From CAYWMP01 sp964459445 (GTDB lineage Bacteria > Desulfobacterota > DSM-4660 > Desulfatiglandales > HGW-15), in NCBI GenBank assembly GCA_964459445.1, contig CAYWMP010000070.1:1-26700 (forward strand): 26,700 nt of DNA, read 5' to 3'. The notes beneath the pieces were generated by a model that did no database searches, was not told the origin of the DNA, and worked only from the letters and a program-made list of their open reading frames with translations. Shown piece by piece: positions 1 to 8,167 of the stretch. Every line of letters begins with the position of its first letter. The stretch's first letter is position 1. Both the position numbers and the translations under genes were made by a program.

Positions 1-4
1 TTCC

Positions 5-33
5 TGAACTCTGAACCACTGAACACTGAACAC
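5..33. repeat. CTGAAC direct-repeat island
   Basis: The hexamer CTGAAC recurs four times in 29 bases with 2 to 3 base spacers. The same phrase reappears at about 12607-12712 (for example GCTGAACGCTGAAC). It belongs to the group of short iterated intergenic phrases seen throughout this window. The partner arm, if any, would lie before the window. Confidence 0.5.
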
Positions 34-70
34 GCGGAACACCTTAGTTTGTCAATGCTCGTCAGATTTG

Positions 71-89
71 TTTGACTCGTTTAGTCAAA
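71..89. promoter_or_regulatory. Short palindrome before the first gene
   Basis: TTTGACT and AGTCAAA form a perfect 7-bp inverted repeat around a CGTTT loop, ending 53 bases before the membrane-protein start and just upstream of the strong AAGGAG at 102-107. It could be an operator or the base of a leader hairpin. No T-run follows, so a terminator is unlikely. Confidence 0.3.
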
Positions 90-111
90 GAATCGCGGTG
101 TAAGGAGCTAA

Positions 112-156
112 ATGCCTGCTGATGAATCCCTGAGAGCGCTACATGGAAGTCTTTGA
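112..156 (+). other. Possible 14-codon leader ORF overlapping the next start
   Basis: ATG at 112 follows AAGGAG (102-107) at good spacing and reads 14 codons to TGA at 154-156, in a different frame from the 164-residue gene whose ATG is at 143. The long gene has only a weak ribosome site of its own. This short ORF could couple translation into it. Alternatively, a frameshift or sequencing indel separates the real start from the body of the gene. Confidence 0.3.
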
Positions 157-637
157 AAAAGAAAAGACAATCTCTATTCAACCCACAAAGGATCTTTCTG
201 CCAAGAAGATCATTGCCGAAGCAGGAATGGCCCTTCTTCTGATATGGGGTGTCTTTACCCTGCTGGTAACCTTTTTCTCACAACCAAGCCAAGGACTCCT
301 GCCCTATTTTATGGCAATTTCGCTTCTGCTTGTTATCCCCTTGGTTGTCGGTTTGATGATGAGTCAGCATAGGCGCAGTAGAACTGCCTTGATCGACGGG
401 AACTCAGGCGTCCTGACCCTTAAGGTGCTCTGGCGCTCCGACCAGGTTGCCTTTGACGAGATCAAAGAGTTCCGTATCCGTAAATACCGGTATAAACGGG
501 GCCTGTTCCTTTATCGCCTGGAAGTTGTCATTTTAAGCAACAAGCCCCTCATACTGGTCAGGGACGTGCCAAACCAGGACGCCCTCCGCACTCTTGCCAA
601 GAAAATCGGACAACTCGCCAACAAACCAGTTTTCTAA
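143..637 (+). CDS. Two-helix membrane protein with a PH-like tail, function unknown
   Basis: This 164-residue protein is not recognised as a named family. Residues 1-25 are polar. Two hydrophobic helices (about 27-46 and 53-74) form a hairpin, followed by a basic stretch (HRRSR, 76-80) that should sit in the cytoplasm. Residues 80-164 alternate charged and hydrophobic positions, including a run of Arg/Lys/Tyr at 111-118, and resemble the small beta-rich bacterial PH-like domains found after such a helix pair; that comparison is inference. The gene is alone on the plus strand, converging on the permease gene. The start at 143 is uncertain because the best ribosome site serves a short overlapping ORF at 112. 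Confidence is good that it is a gene and low for any role. Confidence 0.7.
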   Translation: MEVFEKEKTISIQPTKDLSAKKIIAEAGMALLLIWGVFTLLVTFFSQPSQGLLPYFMAISLLLVIPLVVGLMMSQHRRSRTALIDGNSGVLTLKVLWRSDQVAFDEIKEFRIRKYRYKRGLFLYRLEVVILSNKPLILVRDVPNQDALRTLAKKIGQLANKPVF

Positions 638-716
638 AGAATTCTTTCATTCAAAGTTAAACCACTTGCGCGGGATAGTATTATGATATCCATGTTTACG
701 AAATATCCCCTTTTCT

Positions 717-820
717 GAACCGCGGAACCGCAAAACAAGGAACAGCAGAATATCGAAGTGGAAGACTTTGTTTTTTTTAACTTCTGCGGTTCGAAATTCC
801 TTGTTCGACATTCGATATTC
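717..820. repeat. Inverted phrase island built on GAATATCGAA / ACAAGGAA
   Basis: The left arm (717-764) carries GAACCGC, ACAAGGAA and GAATATCGAA. The right arm (781-820), read on the other strand, carries GAATATCGAA, AACAAGGAA and GAACCGC in rotated order, around a T-rich centre (770-778). The words match the pair at 8282-8319 and 8551-8581, so this is a dispersed family. The rotated word order suggests arms made of tandem units. Confidence 0.65.
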
Positions 821-891
821 AAAACCTAAAAAGCAATTGATTCCACATCTGGCGGCATCAAAAATTATAGTTCTTTACCTGGCGAAGAGAT

Positions 892-924
892 AAAAAAAGG
901 TGAGGCCCGTAAATGAACCTCACC
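892..924 (-). terminator. Rho-independent terminator of the permease gene
   Basis: GGTGAGG (899-905) pairs with CCTCACC (918-924) over a 12-base loop. On the minus strand the stem is followed by seven T (892-898 read in reverse). It lies 37 bases past the permease stop and so ends the pyrimidine gene series. Confidence 0.8.
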
Positions 925-960
925 CTCATTTGTCACTTAAGCTGAACAATTAGCGGAACA

Positions 961-2385
961 TCATCCCGCATCAGCCCATGCTGTCAATCCTCTCTCTTCG
1001 TCTGTGCCAGGAATAATGTTGTCGAGAACAATACCGATGATTCCGCCAACCGCCATTCCTGTCTTGCCGATGGTGGTGATGATATTCCCGATCCACGCGA
1101 CACCGGTGGGCCAATCAGCGCCCACCGGAAATTTATCAAAGTATTCGGGAAGGCTCAGACCCATGAAAAAGGCAAACCCGATTATGAATAGATTCCTGGA
1201 TGAAGACATGTCACACAGGACCAGGTTTGACAACCCTACCGCTGCGATCATACCAAAAAGCCCGCAGTACATGGCGCCGACCACGGGGCCCGGCATGGTG
1301 GTGAATATGGCCCCGAATTTTGTGATGAACGCGAGGACGATCATGACGCTGGCCCCCATCCTCACTACGTGCCGGCTCGCGACCCTCGTGAGACCGATCG
1401 CGCCGATGTTTTCCGAATAGGTCGTGGATCCGTTACAGGTCTGAAGACAACCGGCGATAAAACAACCAATACCCTCTGTCCCCAGGCCTCGACTGATCAT
1501 GGAAGCCGTGGGTGTAGGCGCTTCACTCATTCGCGCGGCTGCATAGTAGTCGCCGATTGACTCGATCATGGAAGCGACGTATGCAGCCACCATGGCGAGT
1601 ATTAGGGCGATCTTAAACTGCGGAAAACCCCATTTAAAGGGAAGAAGGGGCTTTATACTGATCCATGGCGCCGCCGCCACCTTTGCCCAATCCACATAAG
1701 CGGGATGCCCCGGACCTACGATACCTAATCCTGAAATGATAATGGCAATAAGCCATCCGGTAAGGATCGCCATAAGGACCGGGAACAGCAGGAATACTCT
1801 CGATTTTTTGCCGAGCAACTGGGAATAGACGATCAGGGCAATGATGGTAAGCCCGGCCACAAGCCAGCTTCCCTTGGCGCCTTGGGCGAAGGCCACCGGC
1901 GCGCCGACTTTATAGAGAGCCAAGCCGATGAGGGCAATGGTGGGACCGATGGTGATTGGCCCGATGTACTTTTTGACCTTGCCCATGATGCCGGACCAAC
2001 CCAAGATAATCTCAAAGAAGGATGCAATGATAATCGCTCCGGTGATCTGCTGGATGGCAATCTCATACCCCATTCCCTTTCCCACTGTGGCGCCTATGAT
2101 GACAAAGGCAGGGGGCAGAAAGGAGAAGGACCCACCTTGAACTACTGGTAGTCTGTTACCGATCGTGGACTGCAACCAGGTGGTGATGCCTGAAACCAGA
2201 AATATGGTGGAAATGAGAAGTGCCGTTTGATCTGCGGGCATTTTCATGGCCCCCGCCAGAATCAAAGGGATCAAGACCGTGGCCCCAAACATTGTCAGGT
2301 AGTGCTGTATCCCTAGAAAAATGCTTTCGCCAGTAGGCGGCTTGTCATCAATACTGTAGATAATCCACCTTTTTTCTTCAGCCAT
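961..2385 (-). CDS. Nucleobase permease (NAT/NCS2, SLC23 family), probable uracil/thymine importer
   Basis: The 474-residue hydrophobic protein should span the inner membrane about 14 times and import nucleobases with a cation. Family marks are the Gln-His pair in helix 1 (27-28), Glu275 with Gly-Asp-Tyr-Tyr (ESIGDYYA, 275-282), and the NAT signature ENxGxxxxTRxxSR (325-338). The wording around 275-338 is closer to the animal SLC23 vitamin C and nucleobase carriers than to E. coli UraA, as judged by eye. The start is fixed by GGAGGGG just upstream. It is the last gene of the pyrimidine series, 185 bases after dihydropyrimidinase, and may have its own promoter there. Substrate preference (uracil, thymine or xanthine) is inferred from the neighbours, not from residues. 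Confidence 0.88.
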   Translation of the reverse strand: MAEEKRWIIYSIDDKPPTGESIFLGIQHYLTMFGATVLIPLILAGAMKMPADQTALLISTIFLVSGITTWLQSTIGNRLPVVQGGSFSFLPPAFVIIGATVGKGMGYEIAIQQITGAIIIASFFEIILGWSGIMGKVKKYIGPITIGPTIALIGLALYKVGAPVAFAQGAKGSWLVAGLTIIALIVYSQLLGKKSRVFLLFPVLMAILTGWLIAIIISGLGIVGPGHPAYVDWAKVAAAPWISIKPLLPFKWGFPQFKIALILAMVAAYVASMIESIGDYYAAARMSEAPTPTASMISRGLGTEGIGCFIAGCLQTCNGSTTYSENIGAIGLTRVASRHVVRMGASVMIVLAFITKFGAIFTTMPGPVVGAMYCGLFGMIAAVGLSNLVLCDMSSSRNLFIIGFAFFMGLSLPEYFDKFPVGADWPTGVAWIGNIITTIGKTGMAVGGIIGIVLDNIIPGTDEERGLTAWADAG

Positions 2386-2405
2386 ATACCCCTCCTTTTC
2401 TTTTG

Positions 2406-2419
2406 CCCCGGAACCGGGG
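2406..2419. other. GC-rich mini hairpin in the permease leader
   Basis: CCCCGG-AA-CCGGGG is a perfect palindrome in otherwise AT-rich DNA, 21 bases upstream of the permease ATG and just before its ribosome site. In RNA it would form a short, stable stem. It could affect translation or mRNA life, or it may be a protein-binding site. Confidence 0.35.
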
Positions 2420-2513
2420 ATATCAATGATTGAGATATTGCTGCTCTAAAATCACCTAATTCCTAAAATCTTCTGAGTATTAACCCTCCTTTCATCAATA
2501 AGGTTTCGTACTC

Positions 2514-2538
2514 CTGATATATGCATATTCTCGATTAA
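2514..2538. promoter_or_regulatory. Candidate operator shared with the mmsA upstream region
   Basis: CTGATATAT at 2514-2522 and TCGATTAA at 2531-2538 lie between dihydropyrimidinase and the permease. The same words, fused as CTGATATATTCGATTAA, occur at 11621-11637 in front of the first gene of the series. AT-rich sites of this sort would suit the AsnC/Lrp regulator encoded next door; that link is inference. Confidence 0.35.
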
Positions 2539-2548
2539 ATTAATTGAA

Positions 2549-2567
2549 CTGCCTTATATCAAGGCAG
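2549..2567 (-). terminator. Weak hairpin after dihydropyrimidinase
   Basis: CTGCCTT and AAGGCAG form a 7-bp stem with a 5-base loop, directly after the dihydropyrimidinase stop codon. The following minus-strand sequence is AT-rich but not a clean T-run. It is probably a partial terminator or an mRNA 3' end rather than a complete stop. Confidence 0.4.
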
Positions 2568-2570
2568 GCA

Positions 2571-3956
2571 TTAAGCAGTCAAGCGAAAAGGTTTTCTCTT
2601 TAAATAACGGCCAGTTCCAGCCTGTCCCTTGAATTTCCCGTCTAGAATGATGATGCGACCGTTGGAAAAAACGGTTTTGGGCATTCCTTTACCCTTGAAA
2701 CCTTCATAGGGTGTATAGTCCACATTTTGATGCTGGGTCTTGGCCTTTATTTCAAAGGGCGCCTTGGGATCAAAAATCACGAGATCCGCGTCACTGCCCA
2801 CAGCCACGGCGCCCTTTTGAGGGAAAAGCCCGAACATCTTTGCAGGGGCCGTGGATACCAATTCCACAAAACGGTTCAGGCCGATGCGCTTTTTATTCAC
2901 CCCTTCATGAAACATCAGCATGAGTCTGTGTTCAATGCCGGGCGCGCCGTTCGGAATAGCGGCAAAGCTGTGCTTGCCCATATCCTTCTGGCCCTTGAAG
3001 TTAAAGGGGCAATGATCCGTTGAAACAACCTGGAGATCATTGGTTGCCAGCCCCTTCCAAAGCACATTCCAATTGGACTTGTCCCTTAAGGGCGGGGACA
3101 TGACATACTTGGCGCCCTTAAATCCCGGCTCAAGATAGTTTTGATAGGAACGGAGCAGATATTGCGGACAGGTCTCGGCAAAGGCAGGAAAACCGGCGTC
3201 TCTCGCCTCCTTTACCTTATCAAGGGCCTCTTTACATGACAAATGAACGATATAAATGGGCGCTTCGGCCATCTGGGCAATGGAAATCCCCCTGCCCGTT
3301 GCTTCACCCTCGGCCTCTGGCGGACGGCTCAAAGCATGGTATTTAGGAGCCGTCTTACCCTCATTAAGATATTTGTTGATCAAAACATCGAGGATATCGC
3401 CGTTTTCTGCATGAATCATGACAAGGGCTCCGGCCTCTTTTGATTTCTGAAGAACCTTGTAGAGCGTACCATCGTCGATCATCAGGGCCCCCTTATAGGC
3501 CAGGAAACATTTGAAGCTTGTGATACCCTGTGCCACGATTTCAGGGATCTCCGCCAGGATTTTATCCGTAAGATGACAGATGGCTACATGAAATCCGTAG
3601 TCAATGACCGCTTTGCCCTTGGCCTTCTTCATCCATGTATTCAAGGTCCGCTTTAGGGTCATGCCCTTTCCTTGAATGGCAAAATCCACGATAGTCGTGG
3701 TTCCCCCAAAGGCAGCCGCAATCGTGCCGGTTTCAAAGTCATCATTTGAGACTGTGCCGCCGAAGGGCATATCCAAATGAGTATGGATGTCAATCCCCCC
3801 TGGGATCACGTACTTGCCTTTCGCGTCAACCACTTCAGCAGCAGGCTCCTTCACTTTTTTAGCAATTTGGATGATCTTGCCCTTTGCGATGCCCACATCC
3901 GCCCTGTATGTGTCAGTCGCAGTCACCACAGTCCCGTTGACGATTTTACAGTCCAT
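2571..3956 (-). CDS. hydA: Dihydropyrimidinase (D-hydantoinase family)
   Basis: This cytoplasmic amidohydrolase opens dihydrouracil or dihydrothymine to N-carbamoyl-beta-alanine or its 2-methyl form. The protein has 461 residues, the usual family length. The two-zinc site is complete: His58 and His60 (HTH), the carboxylated Lys149 in SFKCF, His182, His238 and Asp314 (STDH). Tyr154, which polarises the substrate in the family, is also present. I place the start at the ATG at 3956, which follows GGAGGAAGCT. The reading frame continues 47 codons upstream but would then overlap the end of preA and add unrelated residues. It lies 97 bases after preA, whose product makes its substrate. A related hydantoinase specificity cannot be excluded from sequence, but the context argues strongly for pyrimidines. 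Confidence 0.94.
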   Translation of the reverse strand: MDCKIVNGTVVTATDTYRADVGIAKGKIIQIAKKVKEPAAEVVDAKGKYVIPGGIDIHTHLDMPFGGTVSNDDFETGTIAAAFGGTTTIVDFAIQGKGMTLKRTLNTWMKKAKGKAVIDYGFHVAICHLTDKILAEIPEIVAQGITSFKCFLAYKGALMIDDGTLYKVLQKSKEAGALVMIHAENGDILDVLINKYLNEGKTAPKYHALSRPPEAEGEATGRGISIAQMAEAPIYIVHLSCKEALDKVKEARDAGFPAFAETCPQYLLRSYQNYLEPGFKGAKYVMSPPLRDKSNWNVLWKGLATNDLQVVSTDHCPFNFKGQKDMGKHSFAAIPNGAPGIEHRLMLMFHEGVNKKRIGLNRFVELVSTAPAKMFGLFPQKGAVAVGSDADLVIFDPKAPFEIKAKTQHQNVDYTPYEGFKGKGMPKTVFSNGRIIILDGKFKGQAGTGRYLKRKPFRLTA

Positions 3957-4053
3957 AGCTTCCTCCTCTTCTAACCAGCCCGCAAGCTGATGTAATGAAT
4001 AGTGACCTCTTTGGCGTTCGATCTTAAAGATTTGTCTATTTCCCGACAGCATC

Positions 4054-5280
4054 CTATTTCGCTGCCAAGGCAATACAGTCCCAGACCGGACAGACATGCT
4101 GGCACAGGGAGCACCCGGTGCACTTATCGCTATCCACCCAGGGTGTTCTGTCCTCCTTTAGACTGATGGCCTGATAACCGGAGTCTCTGCAACTCACATA
4201 GCAAAGGTCGCACTTCACACAAAGATCCTCATTGATTTGGGAAACGAGTCTAATTTCACGACTGAGCTCTTGCTGTCCTATGAGCTTTTCGAGAGCTACG
4301 CCCACCATGTCGTCAATAGAATCGAAATCTTTGTCTTCCATGAAGTTCTCGATTCCATCCATCATGTCTTCCACTATCCCATAGCCGCTGGCCATGACGG
4401 AACTGCACACCTGAAGGGTTGAGGCTCCCAGCAATAAGAACTCTGCCGCATCCTCCCAGGTGCCGATACCGCCGATACCTGAAATCGGAACGTCGACGGC
4501 TTTGCAGATAGTTGCTATAGCCTTCAAAGCGATGGGCTTTACTGCAGACCCGGAAAGCCCGCCATGGGCGGAATAACCCGCCACTGCCGGTTTAGGAACC
4601 AATGTCTCGAGATCCACGCCGATAATGGAGGCCACTGTGTTGATGGCGGAGATACAATGGGCCCCCGCATTTACGCATGCCTTGGCAACCACGCCCACGT
4701 CTGTCACATTGGGCGTCATTTTGGCCATGACAGGAATACCGACTGCTTCCACGGTCCATTTCGTAACGGTTGCAGCCAATTCCGGGTTCTGGCCGATGGC
4801 CGCGCCCATACCCATCTCAGGCATGCCATGGGGGCATGACATGTTGATTTCGATCATTTGAGCGCCGGCCTCTTCGCATTTCCTGGCCATCATTTGCCAG
4901 CCGTCAGGTTTGCTCGCATCATCCATGATACTGGCGATCACCACATGCTCGGGATAGTTTTTTCTGAGTTCCTCGATTTCCTTGAGCCAAATCTCGAATG
5001 AACGGTCCGTTGTGAGCTCGATATTCTCAAATGCATAGATCTTTTTCGGTTCATCCGCGGACCCAGGAAAACTGAGGCTCGCCAATCTCGGCGTCACGTT
5101 TACGATGCTGTCCGAGTCCACAACCAATGTCTTGGTAACCGCACCACCCCAACCCGCCTCAAATGCCCGGCCCATCATCTCTCCGGTCGTCGTGGGGGGC
5201 GCCGAGGAAAGGATAAAGGGATTCGGAAAATGAATCCCGCAGAATTCCACGCTTAAGTCAATATCTCCACCGATTTTCAT
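4054..5280 (-). CDS. preA: NAD-dependent dihydropyrimidine dehydrogenase, catalytic subunit PreA
   Basis: PreA reduces uracil or thymine to the 5,6-dihydro form on FMN, with electrons from NADH passed through PreT. The 408-residue protein has a dihydroorotate-dehydrogenase-type FMN barrel (about 5-320) and a C-terminal two-cluster ferredoxin. The active loop NMSCPHGM contains Cys149, which matches the catalytic Cys671 of mammalian dihydropyrimidine dehydrogenase; Asn146, Asn214 and Thr215 match substrate-binding residues. Fe-S ligands are Cys354, 357, 360, 364 and Cys387, 390, 393, 397. The ATG at 5280 has AAGGAGG upstream and is preferred over an in-frame start 15 codons earlier that has no ribosome site. 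It sits between preT and dihydropyrimidinase; the 157-base gap to preT contains an inverted phrase repeat. Confidence 0.95.
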   Translation of the reverse strand: MKIGGDIDLSVEFCGIHFPNPFILSSAPPTTTGEMMGRAFEAGWGGAVTKTLVVDSDSIVNVTPRLASLSFPGSADEPKKIYAFENIELTTDRSFEIWLKEIEELRKNYPEHVVIASIMDDASKPDGWQMMARKCEEAGAQMIEINMSCPHGMPEMGMGAAIGQNPELAATVTKWTVEAVGIPVMAKMTPNVTDVGVVAKACVNAGAHCISAINTVASIIGVDLETLVPKPAVAGYSAHGGLSGSAVKPIALKAIATICKAVDVPISGIGGIGTWEDAAEFLLLGASTLQVCSSVMASGYGIVEDMMDGIENFMEDKDFDSIDDMVGVALEKLIGQQELSREIRLVSQINEDLCVKCDLCYVSCRDSGYQAISLKEDRTPWVDSDKCTGCSLCQHVCPVWDCIALAAK

Positions 5281-5310
5281 GTCACAAACCTCCTTAAAAA
5301 GACAAGTGTA

Positions 5311-5368
5311 GGGCTCAAGGCGCAAGGCCTAAGGCAAAAACCGCCTGCTTGTGCATTGTCCCTTATGC
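5311..5368. repeat. AAGGC-phrase inverted island between preT and preA
   Basis: The left arm (5311-5335) repeats CAAGGC/TAAGGC three times. The right arm (5343-5368) is a looser complement with GCTTGTGC and CCCTTATGC. The words match the better-paired island at 9612-9684. It lies just upstream of the preA ribosome site inside a gene series of one pathway. Confidence 0.5.
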
Positions 5369-5437
5369 ATTACTCCAGCTTTTTTATGGATCAACAACCT
5401 ATTGCTGCCCATCAGATAGTAGGGCCAACTTCAGATA

Positions 5438-6757
5438 CTAAGTGTTCTCCTGGATCCAGGCATCCATGGCAAAGGCGGCCTTTTTTCCATCGCCCACGGC
5501 CTGCACTGCCATGTCACTGCCCCGGATGAGATCGCCGCCCGCATATACACCGGGTACGGACGTAGCCATTGTCTCCTCATCGACTTTAGCCCTATTCCAT
5601 TGATCCTTTTCCAGATCCTCTAAACCTGTGGGCGCCCCTTGACCGATGGCCAATAGAGCGGTTTGACAGGGGACTAAAAATTCGGATCCCTCAATTGGCA
5701 ACGGCCGCTTTCGTCCTGATTCGTCCTCTTCACCCAATTTCATTTCAAGACACTCAACTTGGGTCAGGCGGCCGCTCTCTCCCAGAAATCTGACGGGGCT
5801 TGCCAGTGTCCGAATAGACACGCCTTGTTTTCGAGCGAACTCTCGCTCTTCTTCCCATGCAGGCATTTCTTCCTCGGACCGTCGATAAAGGATGGTGACC
5901 CTGGCAGCGCCGAGTTTGCGGGCTGTGACCGCGGCATCTATGGCAGCATTTCCTCCTCCAATCACCACAACATCTTCTCCGAGTTCGATATTACAATCTT
6001 CCTGAATGATCAGGGCGGAATTAACCTCGCGCAGCAAATCAATGGCCTGCATCACACCGTCCATTTCTTCGCCGGCCACACTAAGAGCAATGGGGCGCCC
6101 GCATCCGGTTCCTACAAAAACCGCTCGATAACGATCCAGTAAAGAAACAGGATTTTCAACGCCCTCCTTTAGGCGAACATTTACCCCGAGGGATTTGATG
6201 TAATCCACCTCCTGATAAACGACCTGTTTGGGAAGACGGTAGGCTGGGATGCCGTACATGAGTACCCCGCCAGGGTGGGATTCGGCTTCAAACAGATCCA
6301 CGTCATACCCCAAACGCTTGAGAAAGGTGGCTGCCGAGAGCCCTGCGGGACCGGAACCCACGACTGCCACGGCTATGCCCTTTGGGGGCATAGATCGAAG
6401 ACGCTTGGGGCCTTTTTCTAATTCCTGATCAGCGGCAAAACGCTGGAGACGACCGATATCAATGGGTTTTGCCAGCTCCGAAGAACTGCATTCCCCTTCA
6501 CAAAGGCACTCCTGGGGGCAGATCCTCGCGCATATGCCGGCGAGGATATTATCTTCTTTTATAACCTTGATAGACCCGCTGAAATTTCTTGAGGAGATCC
6601 GGCGAATGAATTGGGCAACGTTTATCTCGGCCGGACAGACCTTTGCGCAGGGTGCGTCCTCGCACTTGAGGCATCGAGTGGCCTCCGTCACGGCCTCCTG
6701 GGTTGAAAAGCCCTTCTCTACCTCCTTAAAGGCCTGGACAAGCTCGTCGTAGCGCAC
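5438..6757 (-). CDS. preT: NAD-dependent dihydropyrimidine dehydrogenase, electron-input subunit PreT
   Basis: PreT takes electrons from NADH on FAD and passes them to PreA through iron-sulphur clusters. It belongs to the glutamate-synthase small-subunit family. In the 439-residue protein, the N-terminal cysteine groups are Cys29, 32, 37, 41 and Cys76, 80, 84/86, 90. The FAD loop is GSGPAG (134-139), the NAD(P)H loop GGGNAA (267-272), and a closing FAD motif GGD lies at 407-409. The start is a GTG at 6757 with AGGA close upstream. It is the only credible start, because the aminotransferase stop codon lies in the same frame 24 bases earlier. The close spacing to the aminotransferase argues for one transcript. 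A glutamate synthase small subunit is the alternative, but adjacency to preA settles it. Confidence 0.93.
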   Translation of the reverse strand: MRYDELVQAFKEVEKGFSTQEAVTEATRCLKCEDAPCAKVCPAEINVAQFIRRISSRNFSGSIKVIKEDNILAGICARICPQECLCEGECSSSELAKPIDIGRLQRFAADQELEKGPKRLRSMPPKGIAVAVVGSGPAGLSAATFLKRLGYDVDLFEAESHPGGVLMYGIPAYRLPKQVVYQEVDYIKSLGVNVRLKEGVENPVSLLDRYRAVFVGTGCGRPIALSVAGEEMDGVMQAIDLLREVNSALIIQEDCNIELGEDVVVIGGGNAAIDAAVTARKLGAARVTILYRRSEEEMPAWEEEREFARKQGVSIRTLASPVRFLGESGRLTQVECLEMKLGEEDESGRKRPLPIEGSEFLVPCQTALLAIGQGAPTGLEDLEKDQWNRAKVDEETMATSVPGVYAGGDLIRGSDMAVQAVGDGKKAAFAMDAWIQENT

Positions 6758-6781
6758 GGTTCCTAGTCTACCTCTCTCCCC

Positions 6782-8167
6782 CTATATCCCAAATTCACTG
6801 CTCTTGGATAAGGGAACATCCGTACTCACGGCCTCAGCGTCACTGATTTTCAAGGATTCGTCCAAAATGTTGATGGCTTCATCAATCTGATCTTCGGTGA
6901 TGATTAGCGGGGGAGCAATGACAAGGGTATCAATCCAGGGCGCCACATACAGTCCGTTTTTCATGGCATCACCCGCGACCTTGGCCGTCATCAGAGGTGC
7001 ACCGGTAATCTTGTCGGGCTTGACATTGAAGGGTTCTCTTGTCTCGCGGTTCTTTACGATCTCGAGCGCCCAGAAATGTCCTATTCCGCGAACGTCACCC
7101 ACGCTAATGTGGCGTTCCCCGAGTTCAAAGAGTTTCTTCTTTAAATGCTCTGCTGCCCTTTGCGGCAGTCCTGATCCGAACAACTTATCATATTCCTTCA
7201 TGGCCGGCGCCACGGCGGACAGGGCAAGGGCGTGATAAGCATAGGTATGTCCGTGACAGAAAAACTCCTCATCAAAGAAATCTCCGACCGCCTTGGTCGT
7301 GACCGTCATTCCCAAAGGCGTATAGGCTGAAGTGCACCCTTTTGCCGTGGTCATGATGTCGGGAAGTACGTCCCAGTGCTGCATGGCAAATGTTTTGCCT
7401 GTCCTGAACCATCCACTCATGACTTCATCGGCAATCAAAAGGACGTTGTTCTCATCACAGATTTTCCTGAGTATGGGAAAGTATTCGGGAGGAGGTACAA
7501 TCCGTCCATTGGTTCCTACGACCGGTTCCACGACCACGGCGGCTACATTCCCTTCCTCCTTGATCATATAATCCAGATAACGCGCACACTGGATATTACA
7601 GGCCGGGTATTCGAGGGCAAAAGGACAACGGTAGCAATAAACGTCCGGGGCAAAACACACCCCGTCCACCGTATATCGGACGCGTTCCACGGGCCATCGC
7701 CTCGGATCGCCGGTAAAAGCCATGCCCGCGGGTGTTGCGCCATGGTAGGAGCGATATCGCGAGATCACCTTATAGGCAGGGGCCTTTGACAGCCTTGTCA
7801 TCACCAGGGCGCCATCGTTGGCTTCCGTTCCACTGGTGGAGAAAAAAAGTTTACTTAGGCCTTCAGGCATCACGGAGAGAAGGGCTTCAACCGCTTCGAG
7901 GGCAACCTCCGTGGTAAAGCCCGGCGAGACATAGGGCAATTTTTCAGCCTGTTTGACAATGGCCTCTATGATGGCCTTGTTTTTGTGCCCTAGGTTCGAA
8001 CACATGAGTTGGGAAGAAAAATCAATATAAGGCTTCCCTTTGGCATCGTACATATAAATCCCTTCAGCGTCCTGAATAACCATGGGCGCCGTCCATGCAT
8101 TCTGCCGATTCCATGTTCCATAGGTGTGGTCTGCAAAACCCTGAACTCTACTGGCTAAGTCATTCAT
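6782..8167 (-). CDS. Class III aminotransferase, probable beta-alanine/beta-aminoisobutyrate transaminase
   Basis: This PLP enzyme of 461 residues should move the amino group of beta-alanine (from uracil) or 3-aminoisobutyrate (from thymine) to pyruvate or 2-oxoglutarate, giving malonate or methylmalonate semialdehyde. Visible are the phosphate-binding SGTEAN (112-117), Asp247-Glu248 of the PLP ring contact (IADEVMSG), and the Schiff-base Lys276 (TTAKG). An unusual cysteine group, Cys178, 181, 190 and 194, lies in an insertion that I also associate with taurine:pyruvate-type members. The ATG at 8167 has AAGGAG upstream. Its position between beta-ureidopropionase and preT fixes the likely substrate. 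Taurine or other omega-amino acids remain possible side substrates. Confidence 0.88.
   Translation of the reverse strand: MNDLASRVQGFADHTYGTWNRQNAWTAPMVIQDAEGIYMYDAKGKPYIDFSSQLMCSNLGHKNKAIIEAIVKQAEKLPYVSPGFTTEVALEAVEALLSVMPEGLSKLFFSTSGTEANDGALVMTRLSKAPAYKVISRYRSYHGATPAGMAFTGDPRRWPVERVRYTVDGVCFAPDVYCYRCPFALEYPACNIQCARYLDYMIKEEGNVAAVVVEPVVGTNGRIVPPPEYFPILRKICDENNVLLIADEVMSGWFRTGKTFAMQHWDVLPDIMTTAKGCTSAYTPLGMTVTTKAVGDFFDEEFFCHGHTYAYHALALSAVAPAMKEYDKLFGSGLPQRAAEHLKKKLFELGERHISVGDVRGIGHFWALEIVKNRETREPFNVKPDKITGAPLMTAKVAGDAMKNGLYVAPWIDTLVIAPPLIITEDQIDEAINILDESLKISDAEAVSTDVPLSKSSEFGI

Larger units (their letters stand above)
638..960. other. Convergent intergenic region
   Basis: This 323-base gap separates the convergent membrane-protein and permease genes. 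It holds a phrase-repeat island (717-820) and the permease terminator (892-924). Small ORFs in it are translations of the repeat. Nothing else was recognised. Confidence 0.6.

Noticed and set aside
634..822. 62-codon minus-strand frame
   Set aside because: It consists largely of the GAATATCGAA phrase island and lacks a ribosome site.
3957..4097. 47-residue N-terminal extension of dihydropyrimidinase
   Set aside because: It overlaps the preA end, is unlike the family, and the internal ATG has a far better ribosome site.
5438..6757. Glutamate synthase small subunit
   Set aside because: The family is the same, but no large subunit is near and preA follows directly.
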